Translations under genes and position numbers: made by a program
Notes under the pieces: model-generated
Seen by the model: the letters and a program-made list of their open reading frames with translations, nothing else
Databases searched by the model: none
What the model was told of the DNA's origin: nothing
Assembly (NCBI GenBank): GCA_004124405.1
Contig: SCKP01000011.1
Coordinates: 1-42,964 of the forward strand
From: Fidelibacterota bacterium
GTDB taxonomy: Bacteria > Fidelibacterota > Marinisomatia > SCGC-AAA003-L08 > D37C17
Length of the DNA: 42,964 nucleotides
Reading direction: 5' to 3'
Part shown: positions 1 to 8,780 of the stretch, piece after piece
Numbering within the stretch: position 1 is the first letter of the stretch
Layout: the number at the start of each line of letters is the position of its first letter

Positions 1-183
1 GGCTTCCCAGGTTTTATCGGGAAAAATGGCAGATTTCAAAACCCACATGATGCCATAGCTGCCATGAATAGCCAGGTAAATCCAGGCAGTGGTATTTTCC
101 CATTGCCCAAAATACCAGATAAGTAATAGCACTGCCGGTGCCGTCGCTCCTTTATGGATATCAATGAAATGTTTCTGTTTCAA
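1..183 (-). CDS. Integral membrane protein, 5' part only (runs off the left edge)
   Basis: The minus strand reads open for 61 codons from a TTG at 183 to the window edge. In-frame TGA lies four codons upstream, so TTG is the most likely start; no strong ribosome binding site precedes it. The peptide begins LKQKHFIDIHKGATAPAVLL and continues with two hydrophobic stretches separated by a short polar turn, then FPDKTWEA. This looks like the N-terminus of a small multi-pass protein of the isoprenylcysteine methyltransferase/steroid-reductase-like type, but I recognise it only by general character. Function is not assigned. The plus-strand ORF over the same bases is its shadow. Confidence 0.5.
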   Translation of the reverse strand, partial: MKQKHFIDIHKGATAPAVLLLIWYFGQWENTTAWIYLAIHGSYGIMWVLKSAIFPDKTWEA

Positions 184-209
184 ATTATTGATTCACTTAT
201 TAATTCTTG

Positions 210-283
210 TACCCCGGACAGGATTCGAACCTGTGACATTCGGCTTAGAAGGCAGATGCTCTATCCAGCTGAGCTACCGGGGC
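210..283 (-). tRNA. tRNA-Arg(TCT)
   Basis: Read on the minus strand it folds as a 74-nt cloverleaf: acceptor GCCCCGG with CCGGGGT (closing G-U), D arm GCTCAGCTGGATAGAGC, anticodon loop CTTCTAA giving anticodon TCT, and T arm with GGTTCGAATCC. The anticodon stem has one T-C mismatch. CCA is not encoded. It decodes AGA, a common Arg codon in an AT-rich genome. Confidence 0.93.
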
Positions 284-340
284 AGATGAATTAAGAACAC
301 CAAACATCGAAAATGATGCGTGTATTGTGATTGATAATTA

Positions 341-1006
341 TTAATCGCCTTTAGTGATTCCGCCAATTCCTGAATCGTTCAATATAAGTTCTGTAGGATT
401 GCCGAAATAGGTCAGTCCACCAATACCATTCACGGATGCATTCAGACTATTTTTTGCATACAATTTCACAGAACCAACACCATTTAGACTGGCAACAACA
501 TCATCAGCAATTAATTGTCTGGCATTTACCGACCCAACTCCGTTTACCGAAACATTAAATGCTTTAACTGTTCCAGTTAATTCACAGCTGCCAACTCCAT
601 TTATGTTACAGTTGAATTTGTCTTCATTTAAATTATGAATAACAGTCTTGCCAACGCCATCAAAAGTAAACTCTTTTAAAGATTTTACATTAATAATAAT
701 TTCCGCATCGGCCTTGGTTTCGAAGGTTGAATCTGAACTGATTATAAGTGTCCCTTTTTGTACTCGGGTTGTTATCAATGGTAATATATTTTCATCCCCC
801 GAAATTTGAATGGATGGTTCTTGACCACAATTAACGATAATTTTATCATAACCAATGGTAATTTTTATTGCCTTAAATTTTGTGAGTTCTCTCATTTCCG
901 AGGACAAATTACCATTTCCTTTCACCTGTGCATTGCCAATGTTTTTAGTAATAGTGCAGGAAGGAAACATTAAGAATAATATTAAAATGAAGAGTTTTTT
1001 ATTCAA
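341..1006 (-). CDS. DUF2807 (head-GIN) lipoprotein
   Basis: A 221-residue predicted lipoprotein. The first 17 residues form a signal peptide ending in a lipobox (FPSC), so Cys17 would be the lipidated residue. The rest is one DUF2807 domain: an N-terminal strand segment, then a right-handed repeat with recurring N-G-V-G-S/N-G-I-G motifs at about 135-215 (NGVGSCEL, NGVGSVNA, NGVGSVKL, NGIGGL, SGIGGI). The family is common in Bacteroidota and relatives as a cell-surface beta-solenoid; its biochemical role is unknown. It lies 39 bases beyond the stop of the rRNA methyltransferase and could be the last gene of that minus-strand run. Confidence 0.85.
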   Translation of the reverse strand: MNKKLFILILFLMFPSCTITKNIGNAQVKGNGNLSSEMRELTKFKAIKITIGYDKIIVNCGQEPSIQISGDENILPLITTRVQKGTLIISSDSTFETKADAEIIINVKSLKEFTFDGVGKTVIHNLNEDKFNCNINGVGSCELTGTVKAFNVSVNGVGSVNARQLIADDVVASLNGVGSVKLYAKNSLNASVNGIGGLTYFGNPTELILNDSGIGGITKGD

Positions 1007-1045
1007 AATTATTAAACCATTTCCAGACCTTTAAATATACAGTGT

Positions 1046-2206
1046 TTAATCAACATAATTCCCTTCACGAATTGGGTAATGTAACAGCCGGCAGTCAATT
1101 TTACCATTTTTCAAAACATAATTTCGCTGAGATTTAAGTCCAATTAATTTAGTCAGCTCTTTGTTCCCTGAAAAAATAAAGGCATCATTGTTGACACATT
1201 TTTGTTTAAGCACATTCCCGATTAATTGGTATAAAGTTTCCAATTCTTTTTCTTCACCGATTCTTTCTCCATATGGTGGATTCATCAAAATTGTACCACC
1301 AGTATTTTCAGGCTTAAAATCCTCAAATTCTTTGTTAGCAAATTTAATGTGGGTATGAATTAATATCTGCCGCGCATTGCGTTTTGCCATATCTACATTG
1401 GCACCCATATTATCGGATCCAAAGATATGGAGTTTATCATTCCTGATCTTTTCCCGTGATTCTTTAACAACTGAATTCCAAAGTCGGGGATCAAAATTTT
1501 TCCAGCCCTTAAAGGCAAAGCCTTTTCGATAATTCCCCCCAGGAATATTCCGCCCAATCATGGCAGCTTCGATGGGCAGAGTTCCCGAACCACACATGGG
1601 ATCATAAAATGGTTGGCTTGGCTCCCATCCAGACAGCAAAATTAGGCCAGCACCCAATGCTTCATTTATGGCAGCTTTATGAATTTTCTGTCGATAGCCT
1701 CTTTTTGAGAGTGCTGATCCCGAACTGTTTAGAAAAACACTCACTTTATCTTCATGGATAAAAACAAAAAGTGAATAGCGTGGATTATCCTTATCCACAT
1801 CCGGACGCCTTTTTGTTTTTTGGCGGATTCGATCCACAATGGCATCCTTCACCTTCAGTGTAACAAAATTAGAATCAGTAAAATGTTTTGAGAATACACG
1901 GGATCTTATGGAGAAAGTATCATCATGACTAATCCACTCATACCAGGGATAATCTGCAATTTGATAATAGAGATCTTTTTGATTATCAGCAGAAAATTCC
2001 ATGAGTTTCACCAGTGCAAACATTCCCGTTCGAGAATATAAATTTACCGTATATAATATCCGTAAATCCCCTGTGAAAGAAACGCCCCCACTACCCGTTT
2101 TAACGTTTTTACAGTGTGGAGATATATCCTTGGCTGTAACCTCCTCAAGACCCCGGGGACAGGTGAGATAACACTCTAAGGTTGAGGATGTAAAGGGGTT
2201 AATCAT
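1046..2206 (-). CDS. rlmL: THUMP-domain 23S rRNA (guanine-N2)-methyltransferase, RlmL type
   Basis: A 386-residue protein with an N-terminal ferredoxin-like/THUMP region (about 1-165) and a C-terminal Rossmann methyltransferase (about 170-386). The SAM-binding motif DPMCGSGTLPIEAA is near residue 203, and the amino-methylating motif NPPYGER near 309. Length matches the short YpsC/RlmL-N form rather than the fused RlmKL of gammaproteobacteria, so it should make N2-methylguanosine in 23S rRNA (G2445 in E. coli numbering). The exact target is inferred from the family. It is the fourth gene of a tight minus-strand series (PqqB-like, cyclophilin, TerB-like, this gene). Confidence 0.85.
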   Translation of the reverse strand: MINPFTSSTLECYLTCPRGLEEVTAKDISPHCKNVKTGSGGVSFTGDLRILYTVNLYSRTGMFALVKLMEFSADNQKDLYYQIADYPWYEWISHDDTFSIRSRVFSKHFTDSNFVTLKVKDAIVDRIRQKTKRRPDVDKDNPRYSLFVFIHEDKVSVFLNSSGSALSKRGYRQKIHKAAINEALGAGLILLSGWEPSQPFYDPMCGSGTLPIEAAMIGRNIPGGNYRKGFAFKGWKNFDPRLWNSVVKESREKIRNDKLHIFGSDNMGANVDMAKRNARQILIHTHIKFANKEFEDFKPENTGGTILMNPPYGERIGEEKELETLYQLIGNVLKQKCVNNDAFIFSGNKELTKLIGLKSQRNYVLKNGKIDCRLLHYPIREGNYVD

Positions 2207-2246
2207 TTTTCAAGAGGATGAATTAGTTAATCAAAAATATATCAGG

Positions 2247-2663
2247 TTAAATTTTAGGTGGATTTACACCAAAGACATCTGCAATATTTTTTAAAAAATG
2301 GATTTCCGTTTCATCAATTTTATGATCAGCTTCTGCAATTTCAGCTAAATTTTCCAGTAGCAGGACAGAAGCTAAATTATCAAACCAGGTTTCTTTTTTC
2401 AGACTGGTACATGAACTGAATAAAGCCTCCATTTTATCTTTATCAGCGGTAAGAGCCTCATACCTGTTTATCACCTGTAGAATTTTCTGAGCAACTCGAT
2501 CTGGATTATAAGGTTGATTTGTATTAGAAATCATGAAATCCATTTTATCTGAGATTACCTGCAATTCAGATTCTGCAAGATACCAGTCTGTCATATGAGC
2601 GAATGCCACCAAAATAAATCCATAATGGTCAATCCAGTCAATTTCATTTTGATCAGCCATCAC
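2247..2663 (-). CDS. TerB-like small acidic protein
   Basis: A 138-residue, all-helical, acidic soluble protein. The C-terminal segment LAEIAEADHKIDETEIHFLK (about 107-126) has the pattern of TerB/DnaJ-associated TerB-like domains: a helix, then D-x-K-I-D-x-x-E, then a helix ending in a G-V turn. That family is linked to metal binding at membranes, but no specific role is proven for stand-alone copies. The start could be Met1 or Met2; both are in frame. It sits 27 bases after the cyclophilin stop on the same strand. Function remains general. Confidence 0.6.
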   Translation of the reverse strand: MMADQNEIDWIDHYGFILVAFAHMTDWYLAESELQVISDKMDFMISNTNQPYNPDRVAQKILQVINRYEALTADKDKMEALFSSCTSLKKETWFDNLASVLLLENLAEIAEADHKIDETEIHFLKNIADVFGVNPPKI

Positions 2664-2690
2664 TGATAAATTTCAAATATTTGATTCAAT

Positions 2691-3194
2691 TTATAGCATA
2701 ATGGAATCAATAACTTTATTCCATTTTTCAAGTGCTCCCTTTGTTTCTGCATCCTCCTTCAATTCACCTGTAATTTCAATAGACTCAATCAGATCATCCT
2801 TTTGAATCGTATTCACTACATTCAGGCTCTCGCTATCAGAAACTGCTCCAAATACTGTATGTTTTTTGTCCAGCCAGGGTGTTTCCACATGCGTAATAAA
2901 AAACTGGCTTCCATTGGTATTAGGACCTGAGTTTGCCATTGATAAAATGCCTGGTTTGTCATGTTTCAGATCACTGTGAATTTCATCCTTAAATTTATAA
3001 CCAGGGTCGCCAGTTCCTGTGCCTATGGGACATCCACCCTGAATCATAAAATCATCAATAACTCTATGAAAGGTTAACTTATTGTAAAATCCGCGCTTTG
3101 ATAAATTTACAAAGTTGGATACGGTCATTTTTGCCTTATCCGCAAATAGATCTATTTTTATGTCGCCTTTATTTGTCTTTATGGTTGCCTGCAT
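2691..3194 (-). CDS. ppiB: Peptidyl-prolyl cis-trans isomerase, cyclophilin type
   Basis: A 167-residue single-domain cyclophilin without signal peptide, so cytosolic. It carries the catalytic [13 protein letters not shown] block (about 42-54, catalytic Arg included), [16 protein letters not shown] (about 86-101) and the [10 protein letters not shown] loop. It would isomerise X-Pro bonds during folding. The C-terminal ~30 residues, after the last core strand, are a charged extension. A GGAAGGA stretch 5' of the ATG acts as ribosome binding site. It lies 29 bases downstream of the PqqB-like gene. Confidence 0.93.
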   Translation of the reverse strand: MQATIKTNKGDIKIDLFADKAKMTVSNFVNLSKRGFYNKLTFHRVIDDFMIQGGCPIGTGTGDPGYKFKDEIHSDLKHDKPGILSMANSGPNTNGSQFFITHVETPWLDKKHTVFGAVSDSESLNVVNTIQKDDLIESIEITGELKEDAETKGALEKWNKVIDSIML

Positions 3195-3223
3195 GCTTTC
3201 CTTCCTTATGTTATAAATTATAT

Positions 3224-4093
3224 TTAAATTGTAATTGCCATGCCGTCATAGGCAATTTGAAATCCCTGCTGGATTACATCTTTTCTTTCTTTACTGCCTT
3301 CCCTCAATACATTATTGGTATGATTCAGGTGTGTGAAATTTACTTTTTTCCTGTCCATTTTATCTAATGCTGAAAAAAAATTAATACTTTCCCTGATAGA
3401 TGGATGAGGGATAGCACTTACGTCTCTGTTTTTAAGCTCTGTTTTATCATAAAAGGTTCCATCCAATAATGCAATATCACTTTCTTTGATCAGTTCATTT
3501 ATATCAGTATCCCATCCATCCCAGGAATCAATATCGGGTATATATAAAACAGAATGGCGAGAAGTTTGAATGCGGTATCCCACTGTTTCTGAATACTCAT
3601 TACGATGGGGCACCTGAAAAGGTATGATTTTTACATCTTTAAAAATATCAATTGGGTAATTTTCCTGAATGATAAATAAATGGATGTTGTTCAATTCCAG
3701 CAGCTGGGTAAACGGTGCATTGTTTTCCAGGAATGACTTCATTTTGGGCATAACATAAACAGGAATCTCATTCGTATTCATCACTTCAAGACCCAAATCC
3801 AGAAGTCCCATATAATGCCCTAAATGGGCATGGGTAATGCAAATACCGGATATACGGGGTTTTTCATTTATATGGTGCTCTATCAGTTGCAGTTGGTATT
3901 TAAAATCAGGAGTGATATCAACCAGAAAACAATCCTTTCCATCCAGAACTGCAAGTGACGCAATCAGTCGTTTTTGGTTCGAATCTTTCCATGCCTCCCT
4001 ACAGCAATCTTCAGAGCAACCGGCGTGGGGGTATCCTCCATCCTGTGCTGTTCCCAGTACTAATAGGTTATCCGATGCATTTGCCTCTTGCAA
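3224..4093 (-). CDS. PqqB-like metallo-beta-lactamase-fold hydrolase
   Basis: A 289-residue protein of the PqqB branch of the MBL fold. The N-terminus has [20 protein letters not shown], the Gly-rich start and paired cysteines of PqqB-type proteins. The metal motif [15 protein letters not shown] (about 105-119) replaces the usual HxHxDH Asp by Gly. Further elements are PHRNE (about 165) and a late THLNHTN (about 255). No pqqA, C, D or E is nearby, so a PQQ role is doubtful; stand-alone homologues are commonly labelled MBL-fold hydrolases of unknown substrate. It starts the run cyclophilin - TerB-like - rlmL. Confidence 0.75.
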   Translation of the reverse strand: MQEANASDNLLVLGTAQDGGYPHAGCSEDCCREAWKDSNQKRLIASLAVLDGKDCFLVDITPDFKYQLQLIEHHINEKPRISGICITHAHLGHYMGLLDLGLEVMNTNEIPVYVMPKMKSFLENNAPFTQLLELNNIHLFIIQENYPIDIFKDVKIIPFQVPHRNEYSETVGYRIQTSRHSVLYIPDIDSWDGWDTDINELIKESDIALLDGTFYDKTELKNRDVSAIPHPSIRESINFFSALDKMDRKKVNFTHLNHTNNVLREGSKERKDVIQQGFQIAYDGMAITI

Positions 4094-4127
4094 TGTTTTT
4101 AGTAGAAAATTAAGAAGATGTAATAAG

Positions 4128-4565
4128 TTATTTGCAGAGTTTTCTTGTCTTGGGGTTCTTCCAAGAGGTGGTTTTCACATGCTCATTACTGATCCATCCC
4201 TGTACCTGGTTCACAGGGCTTTCTACCTTATAATCATCCTCTCTTTTCTCGATAATACGGGCATATGAGGAGGCCCTGAGTTTGCCTATCGTATTCCCCT
4301 CTCCATCTGCTGGCGGAACATCCCAGAGGTCTACTGTATAATTGAGGAAGACCCATTTCCTGTCTTTTCCCAATCGTTCAGCAATATCGCCCGCTGCCCA
4401 AAGAGCAACATATTCAACACAGTCTGGATCAACATTTTCTGCCACAGCAGGCGCTTTCTCAACGCTACTGCTTTCCTGGGTTTTTAAATCTTTATTGCAC
4501 CCAATAAAAATGACTGCAATGCACCCTAAAAACATTGATAGCAAATTATTATTACGTAAAATCAT
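4128..4565 (-). CDS. Small lipoprotein with SH3-like domain
   Basis: A 145-residue predicted lipoprotein: signal sequence with lipobox IFIGC (Cys23), a Ser/Glu/Ala-rich linker to about residue 45, then a compact domain. The domain contains VFLNYTVDLWDVP, TIGKLRASSYARIIEK and VQGWISNEHVK. The pattern 'x-G-K-L-x...Y-x-V-x-S...G-W-I' is that of bacterial SH3-like domains found in envelope proteins. Two cysteines (DPDCVEY and the penultimate-residue Cys of KLCK) could form a disulfide. Enzymatic function is not suggested. The PqqB-like gene starts 34 bases downstream. Confidence 0.7.
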   Translation of the reverse strand: MILRNNNLLSMFLGCIAVIFIGCNKDLKTQESSSVEKAPAVAENVDPDCVEYVALWAAGDIAERLGKDRKWVFLNYTVDLWDVPPADGEGNTIGKLRASSYARIIEKREDDYKVESPVNQVQGWISNEHVKTTSWKNPKTRKLCK

Positions 4566-4722
4566 GTAATCTCCATTTTCCTGATTGTGGAAATTTAAAA
4601 ACTTTTATTAGATGGGAAATAGGGTTAGTTGCTGTTTCTAATGCTTTATTTTATTGATTATGAAAAAGGTAACTTCAGAAAAATATATTTGTAATTCTGA
4701 ATTATTTATTAAATAATTCATA

Positions 4723-5175
4723 TCATAATCCAATTGATTTCATTAGTACCACCACTAGAATGCCTGGTAATAAAAGCAAAATGAGGGGTTTCTCTTTAAT
4801 TAATTGAATTGCTGTAATATCCTCAATTGGAATCATCCTGCTGTAACTTGCTTCAGATTGATCAGCCAGGGATTCAATTGGCGATCTATTACTAAAAACA
4901 GGCTGCTTGGGTTTATTCCACCACCAATCATCTAATAATTCGACTTTAATGCTATCCTCCTTTATAGAAATAATATTTTCAATTTCTAAACTATATTTTG
5001 GTAAATAAATAATGAATTTATTAGATTTTTTCTTTATAACTCTTAAAATCTTTACTTTTTCCTTAAGACTTAGTTTCTGAAAATCTATCAGTTTTTCACT
5101 AAATTGAACTTTTATAGAATCAGAAGCTATAGAAAAACTGAGACTCAATATTATTATCAGGATGAGTTTTGACAT
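4723..5175 (-). CDS. Hypothetical envelope protein with signal peptide and C-terminal membrane segment
   Basis: A 150-residue protein, not recognised. An N-terminal signal peptide (MSKLILIIILSLSFSIASDS) is followed by a Lys-rich, beta-prone region with an IKVQF...LIDFQK start and a WWWNKP patch near residue 87. It ends in a hydrophobic helix (about 128-148, PLILLLLPGILVVVLMKSIG). The topology suggests a periplasmic domain held by a C-terminal anchor. It is flanked by the M6 peptidase and the SH3-like lipoprotein on the same strand but separated from both by over 70 bases. Confidence 0.55.
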   Translation of the reverse strand: MSKLILIIILSLSFSIASDSIKVQFSEKLIDFQKLSLKEKVKILRVIKKKSNKFIIYLPKYSLEIENIISIKEDSIKVELLDDWWWNKPKQPVFSNRSPIESLADQSEASYSRMIPIEDITAIQLIKEKPLILLLLPGILVVVLMKSIGL

Positions 5176-5248
5176 GCTCTAATTTACATACAATTTTCAG
5201 TTGATAGAAATGACAGGGGAATTTTGGAGTAATTTCTGATTTTTATCT

Positions 5249-7801
5249 TTATTTCAATAGTACCATTTTATGAGATGAATAATCCTGATCGTTTATTGTA
5301 AATTGATAAAGATAAACTCCTGAACTAAATGGTTCCATGTTTATTTCAAATTCATGCCTACCTCCATCTAACAGATCATAATCTTTTTGGGTAATTTTGC
5401 GCCCATTTAAATCATAAATCGTATAACTCACCTTTGACGGATTTGCCAAATAAATGGACAGAGTAGTAACAGGGTTAAATGGATTGGGATAGTTTGAATA
5501 AATTTCATGTTTTTGGGGTATCTCGGGAATGTCTGTGGAAAGATTGTCAAAATTATCATCTCCCGATAAGACCGCTCTAATATTCCAATCTGCATCTGCA
5601 TGCTCTGTTAAACGTTTACAGGATTCCCCTGTATTTCCTCTATAAAAAGACAAATTATCATTCACACTGTTGGAATATATACCCAAATCAGCAGGATACA
5701 CACCCCCTGTTCCATTAAAATTTATTTCAACATAATAAGTCTCACCTGCATTCCAAATAATAGCTTCCTCCAAAAGGGAAATATGTGCCCACCCCCCATC
5801 TCTGAATGTATCCGGATTCCAATTGACATTTCTGGTAGAGCTGTAGAGTAGATTTTGAGGAGTGTTATTATTTGCCCATCCCTCCCAAATATTGAAGGTA
5901 TAATCCGTCACATCCCAGGACCAGAACGATGGTGGAAATACCGTTTCAATCCCTGAAAGTAATGCAGTATCAGATACTTCAAAACGAACCCCTGCCCATT
6001 GGAGGAAAGAATAGGAATCATCATAAGATATGCCATCATACCCACCCTCATCATATCCCAGAATTTTCCCCTGTTTATTGGGATTTATCACTGTAAAAGT
6101 AATTAATCCATCAGAATCCTCAGCAATATTACTGATAGAAATACCACTGGTACCCCCCTGTTCAATAGTTCCATCTGCATCTCGGTCATAACTATAAGTA
6201 TCGGTATTGGGATTTGTTGAAGCTCCTAAATCTGTTACACCCAGCCAGCCGGGGAAAGGATCCTTATTATCTGCACTTCCTGAAGCTGAATAAAGATCAC
6301 CCTCCCCATCTGCCTGTAATAAATTCACCCCATAAAATTCTGGATTCACATTCACCCTGTTAATAGCAGGGTACATACCTGTAATAATTTCATCTATGTG
6401 CCATACCAATAAACCGGACTTTTCTAAATACTGGTCTGCACCCAACTTTTGTCTATTTTCCAAAATTAAGTACTCCTGGGGCATATTTGAATTCATCGGC
6501 AGTATCATTGCAGTAATATCCGCCCCACCAGTTTCAGCAGGTAAAATAATCTCTTCGGTATTATTGGTAACATTTTCAATAATTATTGGATTTATAAACC
6601 CCATTTCATAACGGCTCCAGGCACTCATATAGGCAGGGCTAGTTTGTCTCTTCCAATTACCACTACCCATAAGGCCCCATTCACCAATGCCGGCTGCAGA
6701 ATTCTCAGAAGTATCATACAAATCGGGTAAGCCAAGTACATGTCCCATTTCATGACAGATAGTACCGATGGGGTAAATATCGTTTTTCCCCACACCAAAA
6801 TAATTCATGTGAAATTGTTCGGGGATGACAATATATTTTTTAATTGTTACCCCATCTAATGAGAAATAGCCATCATCATTGGTTGGGGCATTGCCATTTA
6901 TAGACCCAATACCATTTTCGCCGGAATGTATGAGGGACATGTGGGGCCAAAATTGGTCATCATCCCCATCTCCCCAGCCTTCCACAATTAAAATGACTAA
7001 ATCTACCGCACCATCCTCATCTCCATCAAAATTACTAAAATCAAAATTTGATTCAATACCCATGGCTATTTCAACCACCAAGGCTGCGGCACTACGTGAT
7101 ATACCATTAGCCCCCCCGCCTGTGCCTTGTGCACCATCTACATAATAGCTATAATCTTGGCTTACAGTGGTCCAATCCACAATGCTCTCATTATCACCAA
7201 ATACCTCCAAATTGCCATTGGATATTTCATTGTAATAATCCCGCACACTCATATCATAATTGGGCGGCAGGGTACTGCCATCTGATTCTAAATCGGTTTC
7301 AAATAGAAGCTGCTGAAATTGTTCTTTTGAATATTCCCTATCCGGCATACCAGTAGGAAGATTGTCAAAATCTACAAGAAAAACCAGGGGTTTTATCAAA
7401 GTGGTTACAGTTGATCTATGCAAATTGGAATTGTGAAAATTACTTGAATATGAATCGCCATGATTGATTTTTCTAACCAAAGGATTGGATTCTTTTAATT
7501 TTCTTGGGATATTTACATTGTCCGGTGCTGGATACTCAACACGGGTGTGGGTTGGAGAAAACTTACCCTCCCTATTTAACTCACTATAATACCAGCCTAA
7601 GCGAGTTTCATCTTCAATCCAATCGATGACGTAGCCATCTTCCGTTTCCATCCAGTTATAGTATTCATGGCCAAACATACGAACAGGAATTTTACTTCCA
7701 TCAGGCTGCTGAACCTCAAAGGGAAAGGGAGGAGCACTTACCGAATAAAGAGGGGTTAAGAGAAAATAAAAGGAAAGGAATAAATTAAACAGGGTGCTCA
7801 T
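5249..7801 (-). CDS. Secreted M6-family zinc metallopeptidase with C-terminal sorting domain
   Basis: An approximately 850-residue exported protease. I start it at the ATG at 7801, giving a clean signal peptide (MSTLFNLFLSFYFLLTPLYS) and a 17-base overlap with gpsA; the longer frame to 7921 would run 137 bases into gpsA. Domains in order: propeptide-like region, M6 (immune-inhibitor-A-like) catalytic domain with the zinc motif HEMGHVLGLPDLYD, a beta-sandwich region, and a C-terminal domain with NYPNPFNPVTTLSIYL, the hallmark of type IX-like (Por) sorting signals, ending HKMVLLK. It should be secreted and surface-attached, degrading extracellular protein. T9SS use is inferred from the motif. 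Confidence 0.88.
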   Translation of the reverse strand: MSTLFNLFLSFYFLLTPLYSVSAPPFPFEVQQPDGSKIPVRMFGHEYYNWMETEDGYVIDWIEDETRLGWYYSELNREGKFSPTHTRVEYPAPDNVNIPRKLKESNPLVRKINHGDSYSSNFHNSNLHRSTVTTLIKPLVFLVDFDNLPTGMPDREYSKEQFQQLLFETDLESDGSTLPPNYDMSVRDYYNEISNGNLEVFGDNESIVDWTTVSQDYSYYVDGAQGTGGGANGISRSAAALVVEIAMGIESNFDFSNFDGDEDGAVDLVILIVEGWGDGDDDQFWPHMSLIHSGENGIGSINGNAPTNDDGYFSLDGVTIKKYIVIPEQFHMNYFGVGKNDIYPIGTICHEMGHVLGLPDLYDTSENSAAGIGEWGLMGSGNWKRQTSPAYMSAWSRYEMGFINPIIIENVTNNTEEIILPAETGGADITAMILPMNSNMPQEYLILENRQKLGADQYLEKSGLLVWHIDEIITGMYPAINRVNVNPEFYGVNLLQADGEGDLYSASGSADNKDPFPGWLGVTDLGASTNPNTDTYSYDRDADGTIEQGGTSGISISNIAEDSDGLITFTVINPNKQGKILGYDEGGYDGISYDDSYSFLQWAGVRFEVSDTALLSGIETVFPPSFWSWDVTDYTFNIWEGWANNNTPQNLLYSSTRNVNWNPDTFRDGGWAHISLLEEAIIWNAGETYYVEINFNGTGGVYPADLGIYSNSVNDNLSFYRGNTGESCKRLTEHADADWNIRAVLSGDDNFDNLSTDIPEIPQKHEIYSNYPNPFNPVTTLSIYLANPSKVSYTIYDLNGRKITQKDYDLLDGGRHEFEINMEPFSSGVYLYQFTINDQDYSSHKMVLLK

Positions 7802-8777
7802 CAACCAATTCCCTGCCCATGAGTTCCAGTATGGCTTGTCTTGGAGAAACATCTTCAAATAATACCTGGTAGATCTGTTCACAAAGCGGCATATCGATAT
7901 TATTTTTCTGAGCAACATCATGAATTGATCGGGTGGTCTCCACGCCTTCAGCCACCATTTCCATACTGGCTAAAATATCACTTAATTTTTCACCTTTACC
8001 GATTCGCTCTCCAACCTGCCGGTTGCGGCTATGAGGACTGAATGCCGTTACTACCAAATCACCCATTCCACTGAGACCGGAAAATGTTGCCCGCTCTGCT
8101 CCCATTTTTGTACCAAAACGAATGATTTCCTCCAGTCCCCGCGTAACCAGGGCAGCCATGGTGTTGTCGCCATAATCCAAGCCATGACAGATACCCGCTG
8201 CCAGGGCAATAATGTTTTTTGCAGCACCGCCTATTTCTACCCCAATTACATCCCAACCGGAATAAACCCTGAAATAATCATTGGAGAATATTTTTTGAAC
8301 ATTTCTGGCATTTTCGATATTTTTACAGGCTGCTACAACGGTTGTGGGATATTTTTTGCTCACTTCCTCAGCATGGCTGGGACCTGACAAAATCACAATT
8401 TCCTCTGGATTCAGATGCAATGTTTCTGCGATAACTTCACTCATCCGCATGCCGGTATTATTCTCGATCCCCTTTGAAACGGATACAATGGGTTTTTCCC
8501 AATTATCGGGGAATTTTTCCAGCACCAACCGTACCACCTGGCTGGGAACGGCAGATACCAGTAAATCGCCATATTCACATATTTCCTCTAATGTGGAAGT
8601 GAATTGCAGCGCATGATTGAGTTTTACACCGGGTAGAAATGGATGTATGTGAGATTGATTAATTGTATCTACGAAATTCTGTTCAAGATGCCATAAGAGC
8701 ACTTCATGACCATTTTCATGGAGCACCTGTCCTAGGGCAGTTCCCCAGGATCCGGCTCCCAGAACTGCTATTTTCAT
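7785..8777 (-). CDS. gpsA: Glycerol-3-phosphate dehydrogenase [NAD(P)+]
   Basis: A 330-residue cytosolic enzyme reducing dihydroxyacetone phosphate to sn-glycerol-3-phosphate for phospholipid synthesis. The N-terminal dinucleotide-binding motif is VLGAGSWGTALG (5-16). Further signatures are SVSKGIE, LSGPSHAEEV, the catalytic-helix segment EIGGAAKNIIALAAGICHGL and GLSGMGDLVVTAFSPHSRNR. Length fits the family. The ATG lies only 3 bases after the purM stop, so the two are probably co-transcribed. Its 3' end overlaps the start of the M6 peptidase gene. Confidence 0.96.
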   Translation of the reverse strand: MKIAVLGAGSWGTALGQVLHENGHEVLLWHLEQNFVDTINQSHIHPFLPGVKLNHALQFTSTLEEICEYGDLLVSAVPSQVVRLVLEKFPDNWEKPIVSVSKGIENNTGMRMSEVIAETLHLNPEEIVILSGPSHAEEVSKKYPTTVVAACKNIENARNVQKIFSNDYFRVYSGWDVIGVEIGGAAKNIIALAAGICHGLDYGDNTMAALVTRGLEEIIRFGTKMGAERATFSGLSGMGDLVVTAFSPHSRNRQVGERIGKGEKLSDILASMEMVAEGVETTRSIHDVAQKNNIDMPLCEQIYQVLFEDVSPRQAILELMGRELVDEHPV

Positions 8778-8780
8778 GCT

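Noticed and set aside
6879-7356. Plus-strand frames over the M6 peptidase gene.
   Set aside because: They are shadows of the minus-strand coding region with no ribosome binding site or plausible protein features.
7802-7921. Longer N-terminus for the M6 peptidase, starting at 7921.
   Set aside because: It would run 137 bases into gpsA and bury the signal peptide 40 residues inside the protein.
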